A stretch of DNA of 64,000 nt from CAVQCJ01 sp963711005 (GCA_963711005.1 CAVQCJ010000002.1:1798001-1862000); one strand, 5' to 3'; shown: positions 16,292-25,215, counted from the first letter of the stretch. Translations and numbers: made by a program. Notes: a model not told the origin generated them from the sequence alone.

Positions 16292-18042
16292 AGCACCGTG
16301 CCGCTGGCGACGGTGGCGCCCACCTCGGCGCTGAGTCCGGTCACCGTGCCCGCCCGGTGCGCGGTCAGCGGCTGCTCCATCTTCATGGCCTCGAGCACGA
16401 CGACCAGGTCGCCGAGCGCGACCACCTGACCCTCCTCGACGGCCAGCTTGACGATCGTGCCCTGCATGGGGCTGGTCAGCGCATCGCCGGACACCGCGGT
16501 CGCCGTCTGGGCGGCCCGCCGCGGCGGCCGCTTCGCCACGCCGCCGGCCGCGTCCGCACCACCAGAGCCGGCCGCGAGCCCGGCCGGCAGCACGACCTCC
16601 AGCCGTCGCCCGCCGACCTCGACGGTCACCCGCTCACGCTCCGGTGCGGCGCCGTCCAGACCGGGGGCGGACGGCCCGGCGTACGGCGCGATCGTGTTGT
16701 CGAACCCGGTCTCGATCCAGCGGGTGTGGATGGTGAACGGGGTGGCGTCGTCGGTCGCGAACGCCGGGTCCCGGACCACCGCGCGGTGGAACGGCAGCAC
16801 CGTCGGCATCCCCTCCACGACGTAGTCGTCGAGCGCGCGCCGGGCCCTCTCCAGCGCCTGCCGCCGGTCGGCGCCGGTCACGATCAGCTTGGCCAGCAAC
16901 GAGTCGTACGCCTGCGGCACCGACTCGCCCTGCTCGTAGCCGGAGTCGACCCGCACTCCCGGCCCGGCGGGCTCGTGCAGCCGGGTGATCGTGCCGGGTG
17001 CGGGCAGGAAGCCGCGCCCCGCGTCCTCGGCGTTGATCCGGAACTCGATGGAGTGCCCGCGCAGCACCGGGTCGTCGTAGCCGAGGTGCTCGCCGTCGGC
17101 GATCCGGAACATCTCCCGGACGAGGTCGACGCCGGAGACCTCCTCGGTGACCGGGTGCTCGACCTGCAGGCGGGTGTTGACCTCCAGGAACGAGACGGTC
17201 CCGTCGGTGCCGACGAGGAACTCGCAGGTGCCGGCGCCCACGTAGCCGGCCTCGGCCAGGATCGCCTTCGACGCGGAGTAGATCCGTGCCCGCTGGTCGT
17301 CGGTGAGATAGGGAGCCGGGGCTTCCTCGACCAGCTTCTGGTTGCGGCGCTGCAGCGAGCAGTCCCGGGTGGAGACCACGACCACCTGGCCGTGCCGGTC
17401 GGCCAGGCACTGGGTCTCGACGTGCCGCGGGTGGTCGAGGAACCGCTCGACGAAGCACTCGCCGCGGCCGAACGCCGTCACCGCCTCGCGCACCGCGCTG
17501 TCGTAGAGCTCGGGGATCTCCTCCATGGTGCGCGCCACTTTGAGGCCGCGGCCGCCGCCGCCGAAGGCCGCCTTGATCGCGACCGGCAGGCCGAACTCGG
17601 TGGCGAACGCGACGACGTCGTCGGCGCCGTCCACGGGGTCCGCCGTGCCGGGCACCAGCGGGGCGCCGACCTTCTGCGCGATGTGCCGGGCCTGCACCTT
17701 GTCGCCCAGCGCCTCGATGGCGGACGGCGGCGGGCCGATCCAGGTCAGCCCGGCGTCCTGCACGGCCCGGGCGAAGCCCGCGTTCTCGGCCAGGAACCCG
17801 TAGCCGGGGTGCACGGCGTCGGCCCCGGACCGCGCAGCCACGTCCAGCAGCTTGGCCACGTCCAGGTACGTCTCGCCCGGGGTCGAGCCGCCGAGCGCGA
17901 AGGCCTCGTCGCAGCTGCGCACGTGCAGCGCGTCGCGGTCGGGGTCGGCGTACACGGCGACCGAACCCAGGCCGGCGTCCCGGCAGGCTCGGGCGACCCG
18001 GACCGCGATCTCTCCGCGGTTGGCGATCAGCACCTTGCGCAC
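16273..18042 (-). CDS. accA3: Acyl-CoA carboxylase alpha subunit (biotin carboxylase + BCCP)
   Basis: A 589-residue protein that carboxylates its own biotin with ATP and bicarbonate, supplying acetyl- and propionyl-CoA carboxyltransferases. It begins with the biotin carboxylase signature KVLIANRGEIAVRVARAC, followed by the ATP-grasp glycine loop FGGGGRGLKVA, EVNTRLQVEHPVTEE, and RINAEDAGRGFLPAPGTI. The C-terminal carrier domain has the biotinyl lysine in EAMKMEQPL at about residue 554. The GTG start has GGAGG about 6 nt upstream. Two carboxyltransferase genes (26162-27763 and 34419-35942) have no alpha gene beside them, so this subunit probably serves both. BirA at 27805 would biotinylate it. 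Confidence 0.96.
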   Translation of the reverse strand: MRKVLIANRGEIAVRVARACRDAGLGSVAVYADPDRDALHVRSCDEAFALGGSTPGETYLDVAKLLDVAARSGADAVHPGYGFLAENAGFARAVQDAGLTWIGPPPSAIEALGDKVQARHIAQKVGAPLVPGTADPVDGADDVVAFATEFGLPVAIKAAFGGGGRGLKVARTMEEIPELYDSAVREAVTAFGRGECFVERFLDHPRHVETQCLADRHGQVVVVSTRDCSLQRRNQKLVEEAPAPYLTDDQRARIYSASKAILAEAGYVGAGTCEFLVGTDGTVSFLEVNTRLQVEHPVTEEVSGVDLVREMFRIADGEHLGYDDPVLRGHSIEFRINAEDAGRGFLPAPGTITRLHEPAGPGVRVDSGYEQGESVPQAYDSLLAKLIVTGADRRQALERARRALDDYVVEGMPTVLPFHRAVVRDPAFATDDATPFTIHTRWIETGFDNTIAPYAGPSAPGLDGAAPERERVTVEVGGRRLEVVLPAGLAAGSGGADAAGGVAKRPPRRAAQTATAVSGDALTSPMQGTIVKLAVEEGQVVALGDLVVVLEAMKMEQPLTAHRAGTVTGLSAEVGATVASGTVLCEIKD

Positions 18043-18096
18043 GGGCGTCCTCCGAGGTCTTCCGGGCGGCTGGCAGGGAGTCTAAGGGCCGCCGGG

Positions 18097-19659
18097 TCAG
18101 CCGTTGAGGCGGCGGTACATGCTCTTGAGCCGGCCGTAGACGCCGGCGAACTCGCGGTACAGGGGGGCGTACACCGCGACCGCCCGGGGATCCGGGTCGA
18201 ACCCCTGCCCGGCCGGCACCAGCGCGGGAACCTGGTCCAGGCGCAGCCGGCCCAAGGCGACCAGCGCGTAGAGGGCGGTCCCGCGCAGCTGGGCGAACGC
18301 CGGGTCCGCGACCCGCTCGACCCGGCGGCCGAGCACGTCGGCGTGGATCTGGCACCACAGGTCGGACTGCGCGCCGCCGCCGAGCACCCGCAGCGGCTCG
18401 AGCCGTCGACCCGCGAACTTGTCCGCGGCCTCGACCAGCCACCGCATGTTGTACGCCACGCCCTCGAGCACGGAGCGGACGAAGTCCGCCTTGTCCGTGT
18501 CCAGCGACACGTTGAGGAACGCCGCCCGCAGCGTCCGGTCGTCCACCGGCGAGCGCTCGCCCTTGAGCCACGGGGTGAACAGCACCCCGCCCGACCCGGG
18601 CTCGGAGCGCGCCGCGAGCGCGACCAGGTCGTCGTAGGACGGGGACCAGTCCGGGCCGAACCCCGGCGGGTGGCCGAGCACGCCGTCGCGAAGCCACTGC
18701 AGGCACACCCCGGCGGTCTCGTGGTTGTCGATCATCAGGTACTGGCCGGGCCGCACGCCGGGGACCGACGCGATCTGGTGCAGCACGTCGGTCTTCTTGA
18801 ACGGCACCGCGCACGACACCCACGACGTGGTGCTGATCGTGATGTGCGCGGCGAAGTCCTCGACCGCGCCGGAGGCCATGTACGCCGCGTGCAGGTCGGG
18901 CACGCCGGTCACCACCGGCACGTCCGCCGGCAGGCCGAGCGCGCTCGCCACCGACTCCTGCACCGGACCCAGCACCGACCCGGACGGCAGCAGCTCCGGC
19001 AGCCGGCCGGCGTCGCGACCGGCGTGCCGGACCAGGGCCGGCACGTACTGCGGGGCTCGCCCGGCCCGGTTGTCGGTCAGCCAGGACGCGACCATGGACG
19101 CCGGCGTCGCGGCCGCGCGGCCGGTGAACCGCAGCCCGAGGTAGTCGACCGGTTCGAGCAGGACCGTGGTGCGCGCGTAGACCTCCGGTCGCTCGTGCTT
19201 GAGGAACAGCGCGTGCCCTGACGGGTCGGCGCCGTTCGGCGACGGGGCGCCGCCGGTGTAGCGCAGCCACGGGACGATCGCGGTCGGCTTGTACCCGGCC
19301 GCGACCCCGCCGTACGCCTTCTTCGCCAGGCTCGCGCCGCGGTCGTCGGCCCAGGTCAGGCACGGTCCGACGGCCGTGCCGTCCGCGCCGACGGGAACCG
19401 TCGACGCGTACTGCCCGGTGATCCCGACCGCGGTCAGCCCCGCGGGGTCGACCACGCCGGACGCGATCAGCTCGCGGGTCCCGGCCAGGACCCCGTCCCA
19501 CCACTGGGCGGTGTCCTGCTCGACTCCGCCGTCGGCGGACAGCTCGGTGCTGACGTCCGCATGGGTCGAGCCGAGGATCTCGCCGGAGTCGGCGACCGCG
19601 CCGACCTTCAGCCCGCTGGTCCCGAGGTCGACGGTCAGCAGCCACCCACCGCCGGTCAC
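18097..19659 (-). CDS. FGGY-family carbohydrate kinase (xylulokinase-like)
   Basis: A 520-residue ATP-dependent sugar or polyol kinase. It starts with the phosphate-1 loop LLTVDLGTSGLKVGAV, has TGQYASTVPV and the WADDRGA substrate-side segment of xylulokinase-like members, VTGVPDLHAAYMASGAV, and the adenosine motif LRVLGGGAQSDLWCQIHAD. The DLH aspartate is the likely catalytic base. No sugar transporter or isomerase is next to it, so the substrate (xylulose, glycerol, ribulose and others) cannot be fixed. The GTG start lies about 60 nt after the S1P-lyase-like gene's 3' end; both are on the minus strand between accA3 and the ArsR unit, a block probably inserted into the conserved backbone. 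Confidence 0.88.
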   Translation of the reverse strand: MTGGGWLLTVDLGTSGLKVGAVADSGEILGSTHADVSTELSADGGVEQDTAQWWDGVLAGTRELIASGVVDPAGLTAVGITGQYASTVPVGADGTAVGPCLTWADDRGASLAKKAYGGVAAGYKPTAIVPWLRYTGGAPSPNGADPSGHALFLKHERPEVYARTTVLLEPVDYLGLRFTGRAAATPASMVASWLTDNRAGRAPQYVPALVRHAGRDAGRLPELLPSGSVLGPVQESVASALGLPADVPVVTGVPDLHAAYMASGAVEDFAAHITISTTSWVSCAVPFKKTDVLHQIASVPGVRPGQYLMIDNHETAGVCLQWLRDGVLGHPPGFGPDWSPSYDDLVALAARSEPGSGGVLFTPWLKGERSPVDDRTLRAAFLNVSLDTDKADFVRSVLEGVAYNMRWLVEAADKFAGRRLEPLRVLGGGAQSDLWCQIHADVLGRRVERVADPAFAQLRGTALYALVALGRLRLDQVPALVPAGQGFDPDPRAVAVYAPLYREFAGVYGRLKSMYRRLNG

Positions 19660-19717
19660 CGGCGCTCAGCCCGCGGTCGGCGAGGCCCCATGGTGGATCA
19701 ACCCCTCACCGGTCGGT

Positions 19718-21172
19718 TCAGGCCTCGCTGCGCGGCGGCAGGGCGTACATGGCGTCCAGCGCGCCGGACATCAGGAAGCGCAGCACGTCGGTCCCGCCGG
19801 CCGCGCCGGCGAACCCGTACAGCGCGCCGCTGGCGGCGGGAGTCCCGCGGTTCTCGACCGCGTACGCCACCGACTCGGCGAGGTCCCGGGCGAACTGCTC
19901 GGCGAGGCCCGGCCGCGTGTTCGGCCTGGTGACGCAGAAGTGCAGCCCGGGCGGCAGCTGGTCGGGGTTCATCCGCCACCCGCGCTGCGTGAGCGCGTCG
20001 TTGACCAGGAAGATGTCGATCCCGCCGTCCTCCGGGTCGCGTGCCGAGCCGAACGCGACCAGGAACGTCTGACCGTCGCCGAACAGCCGCAGCTCGGGCT
20101 GCGCCTGGACCGCCGCCTTGATCTGCTGTGCCGTCCGGTGGATCGCCTCGGCAGCGTCGAGGTAGCCCTCCTCGCCAGTCGTCAGCAGGGCGGCCCAGGC
20201 GGCGGCGATGATGCCGCCCGAGCGGCTGCCGGCCATCCCGGGGGAGATGTAGAGGCCACCCGGCCAGTCCGGGAAGGTGAAGTACTGCAGCCGGCGCAGG
20301 TCGGCGTTGCGGTACAGCAGGACCGAGGTGCCCTTGAGCGCGTAGCCGAACTTGTGCGTGTCCGCGGAGATCGACGTGACGCCGGGGACGCGGAAGTCCC
20401 ACGGCGGGACGTCGACGCCGAGCCGCTCGATCCAGGGCAGCAGGAACCCGCCGAGGCAGCCGTCGACGTGCAGGCCGAGGTCGTGCTCGGTGGCCAGCGC
20501 CGCGAGCTCCTCGATCGGGTCGACCAGCCCGTACGGGTACGAGCCCGCCGACCCGACCAGCGCCACGGTGTTCGCGGTGATGTGCTCGCGCACCCAGTCG
20601 ACGTCGACCCGGAAGTCCGCGCGCAGCGGGGCGCGCAGCAGCCTGATGCCGAAGTAGTGACAGGCCTTGTCCAGGGCGACGTGCGCGGAGTTCGGGATGA
20701 TCACCTCCGGCGCGGTGATCCCGTTGGCCCGGCCACGCTCGCGGTACACGAGCATCGGCTCGATGAGGCTCTCGGTGCCGCCGGTCGTGACCAGTCCGCT
20801 GACCTGGTCGCCGGGGTGGTGGTCGGGGACCGCGTCGGCGTGCAGCATCTGCGCGGTCATCGCGACGATCTCGCCCTCGAACTTGGTCGCGGAGGGGTAC
20901 ATGTCGCGCTGGAGGACGTTCGCGTGCGCGTACCGCGCGAACACCTCGGTGAGGAAGGCGTACTGCTCGTGGTCGCCGAGGTAGAGCGAGCCGGAGACCT
21001 TGCCGCTGTCGCCGAGGCGGTCCTCGCCGCGGGACAGCCCGTCGACCTGCGCGAGGATCTCGTCGCGGTCGAGCCCTTTGGCGGGTATCGCCGCGTTCAC
21101 CGGCAGCGTGTCCTTGTAGGGGTAGAAGGCATCGAGCATCGCCTGGATCTGCTCGCCGGTGAGCTCGGGCAT
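19718..21172 (-). CDS. PLP-dependent sphingosine-1-phosphate lyase-like enzyme
   Basis: A 484-residue fold-type I PLP enzyme. The cofactor lysine sits in SADTHKFGYALKGTSVLLY, the SPL/group II decarboxylase signature. Other landmarks are TTGGTESLIEPMLVYRE, PNSAHVALDKACHYFGI, VGSAGSYPYGLVDPIEELA and HVDGCLGGFLLPW. Unlike eukaryotic S1P lyase it has no membrane anchor. Bacterial homologues cleave phosphorylated sphingoid bases or decarboxylate amino acids, so both reactions remain possible. ATG 21172 has AGGAG 8 nt upstream; the GTG at 21181 directly abuts that site. A strong hairpin separates it from the ArsR gene. Confidence 0.82.
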   Translation of the reverse strand: MPELTGEQIQAMLDAFYPYKDTLPVNAAIPAKGLDRDEILAQVDGLSRGEDRLGDSGKVSGSLYLGDHEQYAFLTEVFARYAHANVLQRDMYPSATKFEGEIVAMTAQMLHADAVPDHHPGDQVSGLVTTGGTESLIEPMLVYRERGRANGITAPEVIIPNSAHVALDKACHYFGIRLLRAPLRADFRVDVDWVREHITANTVALVGSAGSYPYGLVDPIEELAALATEHDLGLHVDGCLGGFLLPWIERLGVDVPPWDFRVPGVTSISADTHKFGYALKGTSVLLYRNADLRRLQYFTFPDWPGGLYISPGMAGSRSGGIIAAAWAALLTTGEEGYLDAAEAIHRTAQQIKAAVQAQPELRLFGDGQTFLVAFGSARDPEDGGIDIFLVNDALTQRGWRMNPDQLPPGLHFCVTRPNTRPGLAEQFARDLAESVAYAVENRGTPAASGALYGFAGAAGGTDVLRFLMSGALDAMYALPPRSEA

Positions 21173-21189
21173 CGCACGCACTCCTGTGG

Positions 21190-21239
21190 CTCGTGTCAGA
21201 CCGGGCCGGGGTTCTGGCCCCGGTTGAGTCTGACACGAG
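21190..21239. terminator. Long hairpin between ArsR gene and the lyase gene
   Basis: A perfect 12-bp inverted repeat CTCGTGTCAGAC (21190-21201) / GTCTGACACGAG (21228-21239) encloses a second stem CCGGGG/CCCCGG (21206-21211 with 21218-21223). It follows the ArsR gene's stop on the minus strand, so termination is likely. A protein-binding site ahead of the lyase gene is the alternative. Confidence 0.7.
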
Positions 21240-21262
21240 GAGCGGCGCCCGGAACCGGTCGC

Positions 21263-21595
21263 TCACTCGGCGGGTGTCCGGCCCGTCTCCAGGTCCGTCT
21301 TGAGGTCGACCAGCGCCGACACGTGCTGCTCGGTGTACTTGTCGATCCACCGGTCGTGGATCAGCCGGATCGGGACCGGGTTGAGGAAGTGCAGCTTCTC
21401 CCGCCCCGACCGGCGGGTGACGACGAGACCGGCCTCCTCGAGCAGGCGCAGGTGCTTCATCACGCCGAACCGCGTCATGTCGACGTCGGCTTCGAGCTCG
21501 GTGAGGGTGCGCCCGTCACGCTCGAAGAGCCGGTCCAGCAGCAGCCTGCGGGTCGGGTCGGCGAGCGCCTTGAAGACCGGTCCGTCGTCGTCCAC
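21263..21595 (-). CDS. ArsR-family transcriptional regulator
   Basis: A 110-residue winged-helix repressor. The usual start of the fold is visible (VFKALADPTRRLLLDRLFE), then the recognition region LTELEADVDMTRFGVMKHLRLLEEAGLV and wing RRSGREKLHFLNP. No metal-binding cysteine pair is present, so this is not a classic arsenic sensor. It belongs to the group paired with SRPBCC/AHSA1 proteins. It lies 3 nt after the SRPBCC gene in the same operon. A perfect GTGACCA palindrome about 50 nt upstream of that gene is the likely autoregulatory site. Confidence 0.9.
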   Translation of the reverse strand: MDDDGPVFKALADPTRRLLLDRLFERDGRTLTELEADVDMTRFGVMKHLRLLEEAGLVVTRRSGREKLHFLNPVPIRLIHDRWIDKYTEQHVSALVDLKTDLETGRTPAE

Positions 21596-21598
21596 CGA

Positions 21599-22048
21599 TC
21601 AGCCGTACATCAGCGACCCGGGCGTGGTCAGCAGCCCGCCGGTCTCCAGCCAGGTCTTCAGGCCGGAGAGGATCATCGGCCAGCCGCCGTACAGCTGGTC
21701 GTTGGCGCCGTCACGGAGCTGGTCGTGGGTCACCACCAGCTGGCACGAGTCGGCGCCGATCGGGCGGATCTCCCAGGTGATCCGGGTGGAGCCCTCGGCC
21801 TTCACGTCGTCGCTCCACAGCGCGACCATCGTCTGGACCAGCCGGTGCGGCGGATCCACCTCGAGGATCTCGCCCTCGCCGAGCGGCCCGGGCGCGCCGG
21901 GGGCCGACATCTCGAAGTGCGAGCCGGGCTTCCAGTCGCAGCTCACCTGGGCGCCGAAGTTGTACCTGGCCCGGATCTGCGGGTCGGTGATCGCCTCCCA
22001 GAGGCGCTCCGGGCTGGTCTTGATGTAGATCTCGTAGACCTTCTCCAT
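21599..22048 (-). CDS. SRPBCC / AHSA1-type ligand-binding protein
   Basis: A 149-residue START-like helix-grip protein. It begins EKVYEIYIKTSPERLWEAITDP, typical of AHSA1 family members that hold hydrophobic ligands, and continues with SCDWKPGSHFEMSAPG and the long C-terminal helix GGWPMILSGLKTWLETG. The ATG at 22048 has a GGAG about 8 nt upstream; the longer frame beginning at 22123 runs through the operator and is rejected. It forms an operon with the ArsR gene downstream. Ligand unknown. Confidence 0.88.
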   Translation of the reverse strand: MEKVYEIYIKTSPERLWEAITDPQIRARYNFGAQVSCDWKPGSHFEMSAPGAPGPLGEGEILEVDPPHRLVQTMVALWSDDVKAEGSTRITWEIRPIGADSCQLVVTHDQLRDGANDQLYGGWPMILSGLKTWLETGGLLTTPGSLMYG

Positions 22049-22100
22049 CGTCGTGCTCCGTCCTGGGGATGCTGGTTTCAGCGCGTCTCCCGGAGAATAG

Positions 22101-22116
22101 GTGACCATTTGGTCAC
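22101..22116. promoter_or_regulatory. Probable ArsR operator palindrome
   Basis: GTGACCATTTGGTCAC is a perfect 7+7 bp palindrome with a 2-base centre, 53 nt upstream of the SRPBCC ATG. A third half-site GTGACCA follows at 22126-22132. Its position fits autorepression by the adjacent ArsR protein. Confidence 0.7.
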
Positions 22117-22164
22117 GTGTCAAGAGTGACCATCGAGCGAGCCGGGTCCGGGCGAGGTCTCGAC

Positions 22165-22237
22165 CCGAACGGGCTCAGCCGTTCGGCTCTCAGACAACTC
22201 CGGTCGGGCACCAGGGTCTCCCCTTCCGGGGGAAGGG
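22165..22237 (+). other. Two stem-loops in the leader of the cell-wall-binding protein gene
   Basis: CCGAACGG/CCGTTCGG (22165-22172 with 22179-22186) and CCCTTCC/GGAAGGG (22221-22227 with 22231-22237) lie in the 300-base gap between the SRPBCC and CWB2 genes. They may shape a long 5' untranslated region. I looked for c-di-AMP and c-di-GMP riboswitch landmarks and did not find them. Confidence 0.4.
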
Positions 22238-22307
22238 CAGGGCGGGGCTGGCAACGCAGAATGGACCAGCCATCACCAGAGCGTGACCAGGCAGCGCGAC
22301 CACCGCG

Positions 22308-22335
22308 CCGGCAACCATCAACCGGCAACCATCAA
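22308..22335 (+). repeat. Perfect tandem 14-bp repeat before the ribosome site
   Basis: CCGGCAACCATCAA occurs twice head to tail, ending at the AAGGAG Shine-Dalgarno sequence of the next gene. It could be a duplication or a regulator-binding element. Confidence 0.8.
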
Positions 22336-22348
22336 GGAGTGTCCGTCC

Positions 22349-25180
22349 ATGCGCCGTCCGTCGTTGATCGTCGGGACCGCTGTCCTCGCGTCGGTCCTCT
22401 CGGCACTGCTCGTGCCGACGGCCGCGCGCGCGGTGGACGCCGACCAGTCAGTGGTGGTGAGTGCCACCCCCGCCGGCTGGACCCCGCAGGTCCTGGACGG
22501 CGAGGTCGACGCGATCGCCGCGGTGGGCACCGACATCGTGATCGGCGGGACGTTCACCCAGGTCCAGAACGCCGGCGGCGGCACCACCTACCCCCGCACG
22601 AACATCGCCGCGTTCGACGCGGCGACCGGGCTGGTCGACCCCGCCTTCGCGCCGACGCTGGACGGGTCGGTCACCGCGCTGGACAGCTTCGGCGGCAACG
22701 TGGTCGTCGGTGGCTCGTTCGCGACGGTGGACGGCTTCACGCAGCGCGGCATCACCGAGCTGACCCTGGCGGGCGCCCGGGTCACGACGTTCCTGGCCGA
22801 CCTGAACGCGACGAACAAGGTGGTCAACTCACTGGTGGTCCGCGGGGGCCGACTGTTCATCGGCGGCAAGTTCGAGAAGGTGAACAATGTCAGCCGCGGC
22901 TCGCTGGCCGTGCTCAACCCGGCCACCGGCGCGCTGGACGCGTTCAACCTCCCGGTCGCGGGCACGCTGGCCTCCGGCTCCCCGCCGTCGGTCTCCGCCC
23001 TGGACGTCTCGCCGGACGGCAGCACGCTGGTGGTCGGCGGCAACTTCACGACGGTCGGCGGCCAGCCGCGCACTCAGCTCGCGATCATCGACGCGACGGC
23101 CGGGAAGCTGACCACGTGGCAGACGACGCGGCTGACCGCGAGCTGCTCCGAGCCGGGCATCAACACCTACGTCCGCGAGCTGAGCATCGTCCCGGACGGC
23201 AGCTACTTCGTCATGGTCAACGGCGGCGGCCCGGCGCAGGGCACGCTGTGCGACTCGGCTTCGCGGTGGGAGCTCGGTCGCGCCGGCTCCGCTCAGCAGC
23301 CGACCTGGGTGGACGCGACCGGCGGTGACACGCTCACCTCGGTCGCCACCACCGGGACCGCCGTGTACGTCGGCGGGCACCAGCGCTGGGTGAACAACTA
23401 CTTCGGCAACAACACCAACGGCCCGAGCTCGGTCGACCGGTCGATGATCGCCGCGCTCGACCCGGTCACCGGGCTGCCGCTGTCCTGGGACCCGGGTGTC
23501 GGTCGCACCGGCACCGGCCTGTACGACCTGCTGGCCACGCCGGCGGGTCTGTGGGTCGGCGGTGACACCACGGACAAGCCGTTCGGCGCCGGGCACCAGC
23601 GGCTGGCGTTCTTCCCGGTCGCGGGTGGCACGACGGTTCCGGCCGTCCAGCCGCAGACTCTCCCGCGCAACCTGTTCACCACGACCGCGTCGAACTCGCT
23701 GCTCAAGCGTTCCTACAACGGCTCGGTCTTCGGCGCCACCTCGTCCGTCCCGTCGCCCGGCGCCGTGGCGTGGGGCTCGGTCACGGGCGCGTTCATGCTG
23801 TCCGGCTCGGTCTACTACGGCACGTCCGACGGTGTCCTGCACAAGGCGTCGTTCGACGGGACGACGGTGGGCGCGCCGAGCACCGTCAGCACGTTCTGGA
23901 GCACGAGCCCGCAGCCGGTGGGCACGGGTCACTCGCTGGCCGACGTGACGTCGTTCACGATCGGCTCGGGCCGGCTCTACTACGTGACCGGCGACGGGAA
24001 GCTCTACTACCGCTGGTTCTCCAACGAGTCCGACGTGGTCGGCTCCGAGGAGGTGACCGCGGCGGGCAGCGGCTACACCGACGCGCACGAGATGTTCGTC
24101 GCGAGCGGGAACCTGTACTTCGCCAAGGCTGACGGCAAGCTGTACCGGATCGGGCTGAGCCCCGTCACGGGCGCACCGTCCGGCGCGGCCGCCGCGGTCA
24201 GCGGCACCGGGATCGACGCGAACACGTGGACCGACAAGGCCGCGTTCCTGTCGTCCTCGGCGATCAAGCCCTTCGTGCGGCTGTACGGCGCGGACCGGAC
24301 CGCGACCTCGCTCGCTGTCTCCCAGAACCAGTTCACGGCCGGTTCGGCCGGCGCCGTCGTGCTGGCCAGGTCGGATGCGTTCCCGGACGGCCTCGCCGGC
24401 GCGCCGTTGGCGTACCGCACCCACGCACCGGTGCTGCTGACCCCACCGACCACGCTCGACTCGCGGGTGGGCACGGAGATCAAGCGCGTCCTGCCGCCCG
24501 GCGGCACGGTGTACGAGCTCGGCGGCACCGCCTCGATCAGCACCTCGGTGGAGAACGCCGTCAAGGCGCTCGGCTACACGACGGTGCGGCTCGGCGGGAG
24601 CGACCGGGTCGGCACGTCCATCGCCATCGCCGAGAAGATCCTCACCCTGTCGGGCGGCGCCACGAAGGCCCTGGTCGTCACCGGGCTGGAGTTCCCGGAC
24701 GCGCTCGGCGCCGGCGCGGCGGCGGCCGTCGGCAACGGCGTGGTGCTGCTGACCAACGGCGCGTCGATGCCGACGTCGGTCGCGACCTTCCTGCACGCGC
24801 ACCCGGGCCTGCAGGTCTGGGGCGTGGGCGGCAAGGGCGCGGCGGCCGCGAAGGCGTACGACCCGACGCTGCCGGCAGGCCGCATCCTGATCGGGGCGGA
24901 CCGCACCGAGACGGCGACGCTGCTCGCCCAGGCGTTCTTCCCGGCCCCGACCGACGCGGTCCTGGTCAATGCGGTCAACTTCCCGGACGGGCTGTCCGGC
25001 GGGCCGTTCGCCGCAGCCAAGGGGGGGCCGATCCTGCTCACCCCGCAGGGACCGCTGGCGCCGAAGGTGGTCGCCTACCTGACGCTGCACGCCGCCACGA
25101 TCACCGGCGGGCACGTGCTGGGCGGCCCGTCGATGGTGAGCGACCCGACGATGGCACTGGCCGCATCCAGCATCAGCTGA
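22349..25180 (+). CDS. Secreted beta-propeller-like protein with C-terminal cell-wall-binding (CWB2) repeats
   Basis: A 943-residue exported protein. Residues 1-28 are a signal peptide ending AARA. About 40-430 is a delta-60/propeller-type repeat region with recurring GG-F or GG-H units (VIGGTFTQVQNAGG, VVGGSFATVDGF, FIGGKFEKVNN, VVGGNFTTVGG, YVGGHQRWVNN). About 450-640 is a second repeat region with paired SGSVYYGTSDG/GSGRLYYVTGDG/ASGNLYFAKADG strands. The last 290 residues hold three CWB2 units (SDAFPDGLAGAPLA, GLEFPDALGAGAAA, AVNFPDGLSGGPFA) that anchor proteins to the cell wall. The ATG has AAGGAG about 10 nt upstream. The N-terminal repeats are shared with the PKD protein at 54.8-58.8 kb. 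The ligand or adhesion target is unknown. Confidence 0.88.
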   Translation: MRRPSLIVGTAVLASVLSALLVPTAARAVDADQSVVVSATPAGWTPQVLDGEVDAIAAVGTDIVIGGTFTQVQNAGGGTTYPRTNIAAFDAATGLVDPAFAPTLDGSVTALDSFGGNVVVGGSFATVDGFTQRGITELTLAGARVTTFLADLNATNKVVNSLVVRGGRLFIGGKFEKVNNVSRGSLAVLNPATGALDAFNLPVAGTLASGSPPSVSALDVSPDGSTLVVGGNFTTVGGQPRTQLAIIDATAGKLTTWQTTRLTASCSEPGINTYVRELSIVPDGSYFVMVNGGGPAQGTLCDSASRWELGRAGSAQQPTWVDATGGDTLTSVATTGTAVYVGGHQRWVNNYFGNNTNGPSSVDRSMIAALDPVTGLPLSWDPGVGRTGTGLYDLLATPAGLWVGGDTTDKPFGAGHQRLAFFPVAGGTTVPAVQPQTLPRNLFTTTASNSLLKRSYNGSVFGATSSVPSPGAVAWGSVTGAFMLSGSVYYGTSDGVLHKASFDGTTVGAPSTVSTFWSTSPQPVGTGHSLADVTSFTIGSGRLYYVTGDGKLYYRWFSNESDVVGSEEVTAAGSGYTDAHEMFVASGNLYFAKADGKLYRIGLSPVTGAPSGAAAAVSGTGIDANTWTDKAAFLSSSAIKPFVRLYGADRTATSLAVSQNQFTAGSAGAVVLARSDAFPDGLAGAPLAYRTHAPVLLTPPTTLDSRVGTEIKRVLPPGGTVYELGGTASISTSVENAVKALGYTTVRLGGSDRVGTSIAIAEKILTLSGGATKALVVTGLEFPDALGAGAAAAVGNGVVLLTNGASMPTSVATFLHAHPGLQVWGVGGKGAAAAKAYDPTLPAGRILIGADRTETATLLAQAFFPAPTDAVLVNAVNFPDGLSGGPFAAAKGGPILLTPQGPLAPKVVAYLTLHAATITGGHVLGGPSMVSDPTMALAASSIS

Positions 25181-25215
25181 GACGGACGCAGACCGGGACG
25201 GGGTCGGGGGACGGG

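Noticed and set aside
19289..22129. 946-codon plus-strand open frame across the kinase, lyase and SRPBCC genes
   Set aside because: It runs antisense to four recognisable genes and has no domain of its own.
22133..22348. Cyclic-di-AMP (ydaO) riboswitch in the leader of the cell-wall-binding gene
   Set aside because: Such genes are often so controlled, but the conserved GGGGAACCC-like and CCGACAGCTAACC-like blocks are not present.
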